Shown in pieces: positions 8,481 through 15,657 of a stretch of DNA of 64,000 nucleotides; within the stretch, counting starts at the first letter, position 1, and each line of letters starts with the position of its first letter. This DNA is from DATATV01 sp036268615 (GTDB lineage Bacteria; Actinomycetota; Actinomycetes; Mycobacteriales; Pseudonocardiaceae). The stretch lies in NCBI GenBank assembly GCA_036268615.1, contig DATATV010000052.1, positions 66,829 through 130,828 on the forward strand, read 5' to 3'. The notes under the pieces were generated by a model, which saw only the letters and a list, made by a program, of their open reading frames with translations, was not told the origin of the DNA and did no database searches. The position numbers were made by a program, and so were the translations under genes.

Positions 8481-8920
8481 GCAGGCCGCAATCACGGCAG
8501 GTCAGCCAGTTCGGCTGGCTGGTCGCCAATTTCACCGAGCGAGTTCCTGGGGTTGTCCACGCCGTTGTGGTTTCGGTCGACGGTCTGCTGTTGACCTCGT
8601 CGTCCAGACTGCCGGCGGACCGCGCCGAGCAGTTGTCGGCGGTGGCCTCCGGGGTCGCCGGGCTCACCGACGGCGCCGCCCGCGCGCTGGGTGGTGGATC
8701 GGTGTTGCGCACCGTGGTGGAGATGGACGCCGGCATCATGTTGCTGATGTCCATCCGGGACGGCTCCTGTCTTGCCGTACTGGCCTCGCTGGACAGCAGC
8801 GTCGGTCAGGTGGCGTACGAGATGACCGTGCTCGTTGACCAGGTCGGCCAGCTCCTGACCCCGGAGCTGCGCGCCGAACTACAGGTGTTGAAGCAGGCGA
8901 CAGCACACCAGCCGGCGTGA
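8477..8920 (+). CDS. cvnB: CvnB: roadblock/LC7 domain protein
   Basis: A 147-residue cytoplasmic protein made almost entirely of a roadblock/LC7 (longin-like) fold: NFTERVPGVVHAVVVSVDGL at the start, the GLTDGAARALGGGSVLRTVVEM centre and a DGSCLAVLASLDSSVGQVAYEM strand-helix end. In conservons this protein dimerises and works as a regulator or scaffold for the small GTPase CvnD and its sensor CvnA, like MglB with MglA. The ATG overlaps the cvnA stop, and cvnC begins seven bases after its stop, so the four genes form one operon. Confidence 0.93.
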   Translation: MSRPQSRQVSQFGWLVANFTERVPGVVHAVVVSVDGLLLTSSSRLPADRAEQLSAVASGVAGLTDGAARALGGGSVLRTVVEMDAGIMLLMSIRDGSCLAVLASLDSSVGQVAYEMTVLVDQVGQLLTPELRAELQVLKQATAHQPA

Positions 8921-8927
8921 GGCGGTC

Positions 8928-9752
8928 ATGAGCGGAACCGATTCCTCGTGGGACGACGCGGATCAGCGTGTCCCGCCTGGTTCGTACGACGACGACGCCG
9001 AGGACAGACAGACCTTCGGCGACGTGATGAACGGGTTCAGCTTCGACAGCGGCCGGGGACGGCGCAAGCGCAAAAAAGCTGACCGAGCCAGGCACGAACA
9101 GCAGCCGGAACAACACGAACGCGAGCAGGACCAACCACGGGAGCCGCGCCACGAGCGCCCGCGGGAACTGCCGCGTGCGCAGGCCCCGGAGCCACCGGCC
9201 GAACGCGACTATCCCAACTATTCCGAGTACTCCGCCTACCCCGACCACCTGGCCGAACAGCAGGCCACGGACACCCAGCCGTGGCCCGCGCCGCGGGTCC
9301 GCAACCCCCCGCCGCCCCGGCCGGCACTCTCCAACCCGCCCACTCATCCGTCACTTCCGCTGCCGGCATACGATCCTGCCTACGACGGGGGCGCTGATCA
9401 TGGCGAGGACGACGCTCCTGCCCGTGTTCGGGCCTACGCGTGGACACGGGGGCGTACCCAGTCCCAGTTCAAACTGGAAGTGGAAACGCTCCTCACGACC
9501 AGCGCGCAGTACGAAGAGGGGAACGAGTGGACCCAGGCGGAGTATCACGCAGTTGCTTCTTTGTGCCAGCAGCCGCGTTCCGTTGCCGAGGTGGCCGCGC
9601 TACTGTCTCTGCCACTCGGCGTGGCGAAGGTACTGCTGGGTGACATGGCCGGTTCTGGGCTGCTTGTCGTACACGAAACCGCGTCCACCGATGGTCAAGG
9701 ACCTGATCTGGCGCTGATGGAGAGGATCTTGAGTGGACTTCGCCGGCTCTAA
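8928..9752 (+). CDS. cvnC: CvnC: DUF742 protein
   Basis: A 274-residue conservon protein. Residues 1 to about 150 are charged, Pro/Glu/Gln/Arg-rich and probably disordered, with several DYPNYSEYSAYPDH-like aromatic repeats. The DUF742 core starts at RVRAYAWTRGRTQ (about 162) and ends in a winged-helix-like region (VASLCQQPRSVAEVAALLSL, VLLGDMAGSGLLVVHE). DUF742 proteins occur almost only in conservons; the fold suggests a helix-turn-helix, but it is taken to be a bridge between CvnB and CvnD. The N-terminal extension is longer than usual (many CvnC proteins are about 120-150 residues). Its 3' end overlaps cvnD by 20 bases. Confidence 0.88.
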   Translation: MSGTDSSWDDADQRVPPGSYDDDAEDRQTFGDVMNGFSFDSGRGRRKRKKADRARHEQQPEQHEREQDQPREPRHERPRELPRAQAPEPPAERDYPNYSEYSAYPDHLAEQQATDTQPWPAPRVRNPPPPRPALSNPPTHPSLPLPAYDPAYDGGADHGEDDAPARVRAYAWTRGRTQSQFKLEVETLLTTSAQYEEGNEWTQAEYHAVASLCQQPRSVAEVAALLSLPLGVAKVLLGDMAGSGLLVVHETASTDGQGPDLALMERILSGLRRL

Positions 9753-10434
9753 CAACTCGGGTGCCCGCCCGACGCCAGCGCTCACTTCGGCCAAGATCCT
9801 CATCGCCGGCGGTTTCGGTGTCGGTAAGACCACCTTTGTCCGGTCCGTCTCGGAGATCGACCCGCTCACCACGGAAGCGCAGATCACCGAGGCGAGCAGC
9901 GGGATCGACGACCTGACCCACGCCACCGGCAAGACGACGACGACCGTCGCGATGGACTTCGGCCGGCTGTCGGTCGACCGCGACCTGGTGCTGTACCTGT
10001 TCGGTACGCCGGGACAGCACCGGTTCTGGTTCATGTGGGACGACCTGGCCCGCGGTGCGATCGGCGCGGTCGTGCTCGCCGACACCCGGCGGCTGGCCGA
10101 CTCCTACGGTGCGATCGACTTCTTCGAGGACCGCGGGCTGCCCTACATCGTCGCGCTGAACGCCTTCGACGGGATGCTGCGGCACGAGATCGCCGAGGTC
10201 CGCGACGCGATGGCGATCGACGAGCGGGTGCCGCTGGTGACCTGCGACGCGCGCGACCGGGAGTCCACCAAGCGGGCGTTGATCGCCGTTACCGAGCACG
10301 CCATTCGCAAGCGGTTCGGCGTCGGCGCGCCCGGCAACACCGCACCCGGGATGCCGGGCAACGGCATCGGTGCGCCGGGAATGCCCGCCAGCTCCATGCA
10401 GCAGCCCGGCGGACAGAACCGCTGGACCGCCTGA
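9733..10434 (+). CDS. cvnD: CvnD: small GTP-binding protein of the conservon
   Basis: A 233-residue GTPase of the conservon type. The P-loop is GGFGVGKTTF (about 26-35), the switch II region reads FGTPGQHRFWFMWDDL, and the G4 position has NAFD in place of canonical NKxD, as is normal in this family. The C-terminal 35 residues are Gly/Pro/Met-rich repeats (APGNTAPGMPGNGIGAPGMP), probably flexible. CvnD proteins hydrolyse GTP and are thought to act as the switch of a CvnA-B-C-D membrane complex, similar to MglA in polarity control. The GTG start at 9733 follows GGAGAGG and lies within the cvnC 3' end. No P450 (cvnE) follows; the operon ends at a strong hairpin. Confidence 0.92.
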   Translation: MDFAGSNNSGARPTPALTSAKILIAGGFGVGKTTFVRSVSEIDPLTTEAQITEASSGIDDLTHATGKTTTTVAMDFGRLSVDRDLVLYLFGTPGQHRFWFMWDDLARGAIGAVVLADTRRLADSYGAIDFFEDRGLPYIVALNAFDGMLRHEIAEVRDAMAIDERVPLVTCDARDRESTKRALIAVTEHAIRKRFGVGAPGNTAPGMPGNGIGAPGMPASSMQQPGGQNRWTA

Positions 10435-10445
10435 CCGAGACAGCT

Positions 10446-10490
10446 GACGTGAGCGGCGGGGTCCGTGCGGACCTCGCCACTCACGTCTTT
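10446..10490 (+). terminator. Intrinsic terminator of the conservon operon
   Basis: A 20-bp stem with one G-U pair and one mismatch (GACGTGAG... pairing with ...CTCACGTC) closed by a two-base TG loop, followed by TTTCT. It sits 11 bases after the cvnD stop and also lies at the 3' end of the convergent chitinase gene. Confidence 0.8.
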
Positions 10491-10494
10491 CTGG

Positions 10495-11967
10495 CTACTG
10501 GACGCTGATGTCGTCCGCGTGGATGGCGCCCTGCGCATACCAACCGTGCAGGTAGACGGTGACCTTCGTGGTGCTCGACCCGGTGCTGAACGTCGTGGAG
10601 AGCTGGCTCCAGCCGGCCGCTGCCGGGGTCCAGGCGTTCGTGTCGGAGGTGCCGGTGCCGGTCACGCCCAGATAGGCGTAGTTACCCTCGACCCAGCCGG
10701 ACAACGTGTAGGTGTGGCTCGGCGACACGGTGATCACCTGACTGCACTGCGCGTCGTCAGCATTTGTCGGCGTCGCGACCAGGGCGTGACTGCCGGTGTG
10801 CACCGGGCTGCCGGCCACGCTCGACGTGCCGGCGTCACACGTCCACGGCGCCAGGGCACCGGTCTCGAAGCCGGGGTTGGCCACCAGGTTGCCGCCGGTC
10901 GGCGGCGGCGGGGGAGCGGTGGTGGTGGTCGGCGGTGGGGTCGTGGTCGTGGTCGGCGGCGGCGGTGCGCTGGTGCCGGCGTACTGGTCGAAGATCTTGG
11001 TGAAGTCCAACGACTTCGAGCTGATCTCGGTGCACGCGGGCAGTCCGGTCGCCGAGCCCGCGCACGGCTGATCGCGGTCCACCGACCAGAAGGCCAGCCG
11101 GCCGATCCCGTTGGCGTTGGCGAAGCTCTCCACGGTCTGTGCGTTCGCCTCGCTGAACACCTCGGCCGAGTCGTCGTTCTGGCCGATCATCGGGGTGATG
11201 CCGATGTTGGCGTAGGTCTCCGACGGCCAGACGGTCCGGGCGAAGTTGAGCGTCGCGGTCGCCGCCTGGGTGGCGTAGCTGCCCATGTTCGGCGAGTTGT
11301 CCCAGGTGCCGTAGTAGTCCATCGTCATCACGTTGATGACGTCGATCCGCGCGCCCTGGGTCTTGGCGGCCTGTAGGAAGGGCTGACCGTAGTTGTCCGG
11401 GCCGTCCGGCTCGACCGGGATGGTGACCGACACGACCAGCCCCGGGTTGGCCGCCTCCAAGGTCTTGATCGCCTGGAACCGCAGGTTGTTCGTGGCGGTG
11501 TCGGCGATCGCCGCGCCCTCGACGTCGAAGTCGATGTGGGTGACCTTGAGTTCGGAGATCACCGACTGGTAGGCACTCGTCAGCGAGCTGAGATTGGTAC
11601 AGGACTGGGCGAGTTCCACCCCGCTGGCCCCACCGAAGGACACGATCGGCACCGCGCCGGCCGCGGTCGCCGAGCTGATCTCGCCGGACACCGTCGGGTC
11701 GTTGCTCACCGGCAGCGTGTCACCCCAGATCGGCGTGCAGCCGCTGCCGATCACGAACGCGGCGGTGAACGCCTTCAGCCCGCCGCTGCTGATCGCCGAG
11801 TTGAGCATGCCCTCCTGGTTGTTGGTCATGTCGACGTAGGGCGCGACCGCGTAGGCGTTGGTGCTGGCCGCCGCGGAGGTCTGGGTGCCGGTCAGCAGGG
11901 CGAGGCCGACCGGCAGCAGCAACGCGGCGCCGGCTATCGCGGCCGCGGGTATTCGGGTGACTCTCAT
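10495..11967 (-). CDS. Secreted GH18 chitinase with a C-terminal carbohydrate-binding module
   Basis: A 490-residue secreted enzyme. A signal peptide fills residues 1 to about 34 (MRVTRIPAAAIAGAALLLPV, cleavage near ASA). The glycoside hydrolase family 18 barrel follows, about 38-330, with the catalytic DxDxE motif in HIDFDVEG (D146, D148, acid E150) and a C-terminal TMDYYG strand. A Pro/Thr linker (PPPTTTTTPPPTTTTAPPP) joins it to a jelly-roll CBM4/9-like module about 355-490 (NLVANPGFETGALAPW). It should hydrolyse chitin outside the cell. The ATG is seven bases after GGAG. A DasR-like operator lies 45 bp upstream, which fits control by N-acetylglucosamine status. Confidence 0.9.
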   Translation of the reverse strand: MRVTRIPAAAIAGAALLLPVGLALLTGTQTSAAASTNAYAVAPYVDMTNNQEGMLNSAISSGGLKAFTAAFVIGSGCTPIWGDTLPVSNDPTVSGEISSATAAGAVPIVSFGGASGVELAQSCTNLSSLTSAYQSVISELKVTHIDFDVEGAAIADTATNNLRFQAIKTLEAANPGLVVSVTIPVEPDGPDNYGQPFLQAAKTQGARIDVINVMTMDYYGTWDNSPNMGSYATQAATATLNFARTVWPSETYANIGITPMIGQNDDSAEVFSEANAQTVESFANANGIGRLAFWSVDRDQPCAGSATGLPACTEISSKSLDFTKIFDQYAGTSAPPPPTTTTTPPPTTTTAPPPPPTGGNLVANPGFETGALAPWTCDAGTSSVAGSPVHTGSHALVATPTNADDAQCSQVITVSPSHTYTLSGWVEGNYAYLGVTGTGTSDTNAWTPAAAGWSQLSTTFSTGSSTTKVTVYLHGWYAQGAIHADDISVQ

Positions 11968-12281
11968 AGGGGATCTCCATCCGCCTTGACCTGAGGAGCC
12001 GATATTACGAAAATGGACTAGACCAATAGCGCCGTCAACATTCTGTCAACGGTCAAACCCCTGGGCCGCTGGGCGATGGCGGGCGTCCGTGATTGTCCGG
12101 AAATGCTTTCGCTGCTCGGGGCGCGCGGTCTAACATGGCCGGGTGACTGCCGGGTCGGCCCACTGGGGCCAAGAGCGAGTGGGGTACCCGGTCACGTCGT
12201 GATCACCGGGCGGGCCAGGGGCCCGCCGTCCTTCCAGCCACCCGATATCGCGGACAGCGCTGGGAGAGGAGGTGATTACCA
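11968..12281. other. Divergent control region between the chitinase and the S1-domain gene
   Basis: A 314-bp non-coding stretch. Its left part carries the chitinase promoter region with a DasR-like site and two TTGAC-type boxes on the minus strand near 12033-12052. The right part leads to the S1-domain gene, whose GGAGGTG ribosome site is at about 12267-12273. I saw no other gene or RNA here. Confidence 0.5.
12012..12027 (-). promoter_or_regulatory. DasR-responsive element (dre)-like operator
   Basis: AATGGACTAGACCAAT matches the published dre consensus ACTGGTCTAGACCACT at 13 of 16 positions and includes the core TGGNCTAGACCA. It lies 45 bp upstream of the chitinase start and just downstream of a TTGACG box, where a bound repressor would block transcription. 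DasR is the GntR-type repressor that ties chitin use to glucosamine phosphates; it is not encoded in this window. Confidence 0.75.
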
Positions 12282-12539
12282 ATGTCGGAGTCAATACCCG
12301 GTGTCTCCCCGGAGGCGTGGCGGGAGTTCCTGGCCGCGCACGCCGAGGGGGACGTGCTCACCGGGCAGGTGGCCAGCATCGTGCCCTTCGGGTCGTTCGT
12401 CGAACTCGGTTCGGGCGTGGTCGGTCTGCTGCACGTCTCCGAGTACGTCGGGGGTGAGCCCGAACTCGGGTCGAGCATTCCGGTCCGGATTCATGCGGTC
12501 GACCGAGTCGGCCAACGCTTGAGCCTGAAACCGGCGTAG
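12282..12539 (+). CDS. Stand-alone S1 RNA-binding domain protein
   Basis: An 85-residue protein consisting of one S1-type OB fold (about 22-83: EGDVLTGQVASIVPFGSFVE, VGLLHVSEYVG, VRIHAVDRVGQRLSL) after a short N-terminal helix. The surface residues expected to bind RNA (the F-GSFVEL strand and LLH-SE) are kept. A strong GGAGGTG sequence lies eight bases before the ATG. Single S1-domain proteins of this size in actinomycetes have no assigned role; it may bind ribosomal or other RNA. The gene is alone, ended by a hairpin six bases after the stop. Confidence 0.85.
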   Translation: MSESIPGVSPEAWREFLAAHAEGDVLTGQVASIVPFGSFVELGSGVVGLLHVSEYVGGEPELGSSIPVRIHAVDRVGQRLSLKPA

Positions 12540-12544
12540 GCACC

Positions 12545-12579
12545 GGTTTCGGGAGCGGAGGCGTCCCGCTCCCGGAACC
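12545..12579 (+). terminator. Terminator hairpin after the S1-domain gene
   Basis: A 14-bp stem with one G-U pair (GGTTTCGGGAGCGG / CCGCTCCCGGAACC) and a seven-base loop starts six bases after the stop codon. No T-run follows. Confidence 0.65.
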
Positions 12580-12699
12580 CTGGCTGCCCGGCGGACCGGC
12601 AAAGCTCTGCCCGAGTGGGTGATGACGAACGCCGACCGTCCTTCGTATCCTGCCTGGACTCGTTGACCACAGCGACGTTCGGACGGATCGGCGGACTTC

Positions 12700-13818
12700 A
12701 TGGCGGAACTGCGGGTAGGCGTGCTGGCCCACCTGACCGGTCGACTGAGCCTGCTCGGCCCACCGATGCGGTTCGCCGCGCAACGCTGGCAGCACCGGCG
12801 CACCCCGGCCGGCGATCAGCTGCGGATCACCTTGGCCGACACCGGGTCCGAACCGGACCCGGCGGTCGCCGCGGTCACCCGACTGGTGCGGGTGGATGGT
12901 GTCCGGTTGATCCTCACCCTCGGCGGCACGCACACCGTACCGGCGATCGCGGCCGCCTGCGCCCGGCTCGGTGTGCCCTGTCTGTCCACCACGCTGCCCT
13001 GGCAGGTCTATCACTCGGCCCGCGCCACAGCGGACTGGGGATTCCACTTCTGTTGGGGCCTCGACGATATCGCGCACGCGTTTGCGGACGCCTGGACCAG
13101 CACCGGCCGGTGCGGTCCGGTCGGCTGCCTGTGGAACGACGGCCCGCAGGGCAGGGCGTTGCGCGCGTCGGAGTTCGCCGCCGTGGCCGCCGATCGCGGT
13201 GTCGAACTCGTCGACCCGGGCGGTTACGCCGAGGACCGGGCGGACTTCCGGACCCAGATCGCCGCGTTCCGAGCGGCCGGTGTCCAGACGGTCACCGCGG
13301 CGGCCACTCCGGGCGACCTGCGCCGGTTCCACCGGGCCGCCGCCGGGGCCGGGCTGTCCCCGGAGCTGCTGACCTGCTCACGCTGGCTGAGTTATCCCGA
13401 CGGCGCACACCGGTCCGGAGTGGACGATGTGGCCACCGCCGTCTACTGGTCACCGGAGCACCCCTTCCGGTCGGCCGCGGACGGCACCGACTGTTCGGAA
13501 CTGGCGGCCCGGTTCAGCCGCGCGACCGGCCAGGAGTGGTTGCAGCCATTGGGGTTGGCCTACGCGCTCGGCGAGATCTGCTGGCAGGTGCTGAGTACGA
13601 CCGCCGACCCGACCGAGCCGGCCGCGCTCGCCGAGCGCCTGCGCCGGGCCCACGTGCACACCGTCGCCGGTCCGGTCGACTGGACGACGGGTCCGGCCGC
13701 CGGCATCGCCAGCCTGCCGCTGGCGACCGGCCAGTGGCAGGCTGGCGAACTCGTCGTGGTGGCCAACGAACGGACCCCGGACGTGCCGCTGGGCGGCCGG
13801 CTTCGGCTGGCCCGCTGA
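12700..13818 (+). CDS. ABC-type substrate-binding protein homologue (Leu/Ile/Val-binding fold) without a signal peptide
   Basis: A 372-residue protein with the type I periplasmic-binding fold of branched-chain amino acid and amide-binding receptors: MAELRVGVLAHLTGRLSLLG at the start, LILTLGGTHTVPAIAAACAR and GVPCLSTTLPWQVYHSA in the first lobe, and TADWGFHFCWGLDDIAHAFA, ADFRTQIAAFRAAGVQTVT later. A transport receptor would need a lipoprotein signal, yet this one begins directly with the first beta strand, so it is probably cytoplasmic. No permease or ATPase gene is nearby. It may be a ligand sensor like AmiC. The upstream ribosome site is weak, so the start is likely but not certain. Convergent with the barrel-protein gene. 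Confidence 0.75.
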   Translation: MAELRVGVLAHLTGRLSLLGPPMRFAAQRWQHRRTPAGDQLRITLADTGSEPDPAVAAVTRLVRVDGVRLILTLGGTHTVPAIAAACARLGVPCLSTTLPWQVYHSARATADWGFHFCWGLDDIAHAFADAWTSTGRCGPVGCLWNDGPQGRALRASEFAAVAADRGVELVDPGGYAEDRADFRTQIAAFRAAGVQTVTAAATPGDLRRFHRAAAGAGLSPELLTCSRWLSYPDGAHRSGVDDVATAVYWSPEHPFRSAADGTDCSELAARFSRATGQEWLQPLGLAYALGEICWQVLSTTADPTEPAALAERLRRAHVHTVAGPVDWTTGPAAGIASLPLATGQWQAGELVVVANERTPDVPLGGRLRLAR

Positions 13819-13819
13819 A

Positions 13820-13847
13820 CGGCGGGGCGAGGTGCGTCGCCCCGCCG
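13820..13847. terminator. Bidirectional terminator hairpin
   Basis: A perfect 11-bp inverted repeat (CGGCGGGGCGA / TCGCCCCGCCG) with a six-base loop starts two bases after the stop of the substrate-binding-protein gene and sits between two convergent genes. Confidence 0.65.
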
Positions 13848-13904
13848 CCCGGCGGAGAACTGTGCGACAGCTGCTCGGCTCGCGCCGCCATCGCGTGGCA
13901 GCTC

Positions 13905-14447
13905 TTAGCTGTTCGTGATGTTCAGCGTGAACGTGTAGCTGTGCGCGACCGTGTCGGTCTCGCTGACCGTGCCGTCGCCACGGGCTGTGCGGTAGTCGCC
14001 CGCGCCGCCGATGATGGCCAGCGTGGTGTCGCTGAACCCGCCGCCGGTGTAGGTCCGCAGGCTGCCCAGGTAGATGTCGCCGCCGCTGAGCGCGAACACC
14101 GTTGTGCACTCGGCCGTGATCGCCGGCGGCACCGCGACCGACACCGCGGCCACCGTGCAGTTGGAGTACGCCTGGCCGACCTGGTTGGCGCCGGTCGAGT
14201 CGTAGAGCGCGCCACCGGCGATGAACGGCAGGCCGACGGCCGGAGTATCGGGCAGGCTGAACGCACCGCGTTTGCCGACCACGGTCAGCGTCTGGGTGGG
14301 CGGTGGGGTGTCGGCCGGGTGTGCGCCGGTGGCCGGTCGGCTGGACGCGGCCGAGGCAGCCAAGGTGCCCGAGCACAGTGCCAACGCGCAGAGCAGGCCG
14401 GTGAGCAGCCAGCGGTGCCGGCGCAGCCGGTCGGTGACAGTGATCAT
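13905..14447 (-). CDS. Secreted allene-oxide-cyclase/dirigent-like barrel protein
   Basis: A 180-residue exported protein. The N-terminus MITVTDRLRRHRWLLTGLLC with the following hydrophobic stretch to ASA is a signal peptide. The mature part reads as a small eight-stranded barrel of the allene oxide cyclase/dirigent type (VGLPFIAGGALYDSTGANQV, CTTVFALSGGDIYLGSLRTY, IIGGAGDYRTARGDGTVSET). Bacterial members are common in actinomycetes and mostly uncharacterised; a true allene oxide cyclase role is not implied. The ATG at 14447 has AGGGAG upstream; an in-frame ATG at 14471 overlaps the DUF4239 stop (ATGA), so the pair is coupled whichever start is used. Confidence 0.75.
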   Translation of the reverse strand: MITVTDRLRRHRWLLTGLLCALALCSGTLAASAASSRPATGAHPADTPPPTQTLTVVGKRGAFSLPDTPAVGLPFIAGGALYDSTGANQVGQAYSNCTVAAVSVAVPPAITAECTTVFALSGGDIYLGSLRTYTGGGFSDTTLAIIGGAGDYRTARGDGTVSETDTVAHSYTFTLNITNS

Positions 14448-14467
14448 CTTTCTCTCCCTGGTGTTGT

Positions 14468-15226
14468 TCATTTCCCGGTCGGCTGGCCCATCTGGACCAG
14501 CGAGATCTCGAACGCGGCCGGCTCCAACCCCATCGGGCCGCGGAAGGGCTGTTCCATCAGGTAGGCCAGGAACAGTGAGCCGGACACGATGACCACCAGC
14601 ACCACCAGCATCAGCAGGTGCGGCACGAGTCTGGGCACGCCGAAGAACAAGCCGAGCAGCACCAGCAGGGCCGCGCCGGTCAGCAGGCCGACCCAGAAGA
14701 AACCCGGAATGGACGGGTCGGTGTCGGAAATGCGTTGTCGCCGGGAGCTGTTGATGGTGTTGACCCGGTCGATCATCGAGGAATAGATGGCCTGCTGTTG
14801 CAGTGTCTGCACCGGGAGTTGGAGCAGGGCCTTGCGCATTGCCGAGGCGTCCGCGTCGACTTTCGGGCTCTCCCCGCCGGTGGCCAGCAGCGACCACTCG
14901 TCGTCGACCACGTCGCGGGCGTACGCGACGGTGGCGTTCTGAATGGCAACCTGATTGGCGGTAGGGAACAAGGTTGCGCTGTAGTACAACCCCGGGATCG
15001 CGTTCGCCTCGGTGTAGGTGTTCGTCTTCGCCGTGTCGTAGTCCTCCCACACGGCGACCACGACGAACGCGAGCAACACCGTGTAGAGCACGCCGATGGT
15101 GGCGAAGAAGACGCCGTTGACCTCGTCGTAGGACTTGCGGGAATGGTGCGGCAGAAACCGGTGGACCGCGACTGCGCCGCCGAGCGTGACAACAAGTGCG
15201 GCACCGCTGATCAGCGCCAGCAACAT
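14468..15226 (-). CDS. DUF4239 (bestrophin-like) membrane protein
   Basis: A 252-residue membrane protein of the DUF4239 family. There are two N-terminal hydrophobic helices (about 1-20 and 41-61, FFATIGVLYTVLLAFVVVAVW), a soluble helical middle of about 110 residues (YTEANAIPGLYYSATLF, YARDVVDDEW) and two C-terminal helices (about 172-192 and 196-216). The family is loosely like bestrophin anion channels but has no proven function. The ATG at 15226 follows GGAGGG at a good distance; a GTG five codons earlier would lie on that ribosome site and is rejected. It is translationally coupled to the barrel-protein gene. Confidence 0.82.
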   Translation of the reverse strand: MLLALISGAALVVTLGGAVAVHRFLPHHSRKSYDEVNGVFFATIGVLYTVLLAFVVVAVWEDYDTAKTNTYTEANAIPGLYYSATLFPTANQVAIQNATVAYARDVVDDEWSLLATGGESPKVDADASAMRKALLQLPVQTLQQQAIYSSMIDRVNTINSSRRQRISDTDPSIPGFFWVGLLTGAALLVLLGLFFGVPRLVPHLLMLVVLVVIVSGSLFLAYLMEQPFRGPMGLEPAAFEISLVQMGQPTGK

Positions 15227-15657
15227 ACCGGCTCCCTCCACATGCGACAGTAGAACCGACGCGAATGACGGTAGGGGTGATCAGCGTTATTGGAAAGTCT
15301 CACCCGAACAGCCCAGTTCACTATTTGGAGTGGCGCTGCTCCGGTTGGGCGCACGGTCGAGCACGAAATCGGCCACCCGGCAGGAGCAGTCGAATGGTCT
15401 TGCCGGGTAAACGTGTGTTGAACATCCACCGTGGGTATGCCGAGGTGACCGGATTGGGTGGTTTCCTTGGTGCGGTACCAAGATTTTTCTGCCGACCTGA
15501 TCATTCGTTCGGGTGACTGTCCAGGTCAGCGCTTCCGGTGCTAACTTCGTGAACGCACTGGTCGAGCACGAGGCAAATTGACAGCAATGGGGGTCGACCG
15601 GAAGTCGGCTCGGTATGTCTTGTCCTTTCTTTTCTTAATTGCTGATTGGTGGTGTTC
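15227..15657. other. Leader and promoter region before the encapsulin operon
   Basis: A 431-bp gap with lower GC than the flanking genes. It must contain the promoters of the DUF4239 unit (leftward) and the encapsulin operon (rightward). A short hairpin with a T-run on the plus strand (15466-15488) is the only clear structure. A TTGACA at 15578-15583 lacks a well-placed -10 box. No credible small gene was seen. Confidence 0.45.
15466..15488 (+). terminator. Terminator-like hairpin in the encapsulin leader
   Basis: CTTGGT-GCGGT-ACCAAG followed by ATTTTT. No plus-strand gene ends here, so if real it would terminate antisense read-through from upstream or act as an attenuator in a long encapsulin leader. 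The stem is only six base pairs. Confidence 0.35.

Noticed and set aside
5187..8495. An open frame of about 1,100 codons antisense to cvnA
   Set aside because: It is a shadow of GC-rich third positions in cvnA; its translation is low complexity (Gly/Arg/Val) without any domain or ribosome site.
15578..15583. TTGACA as a -35 box for the encapsulin operon
   Set aside because: No acceptable -10 hexamer at 16-19 bases; the nearest TATG-like sequence is 30 bases away.
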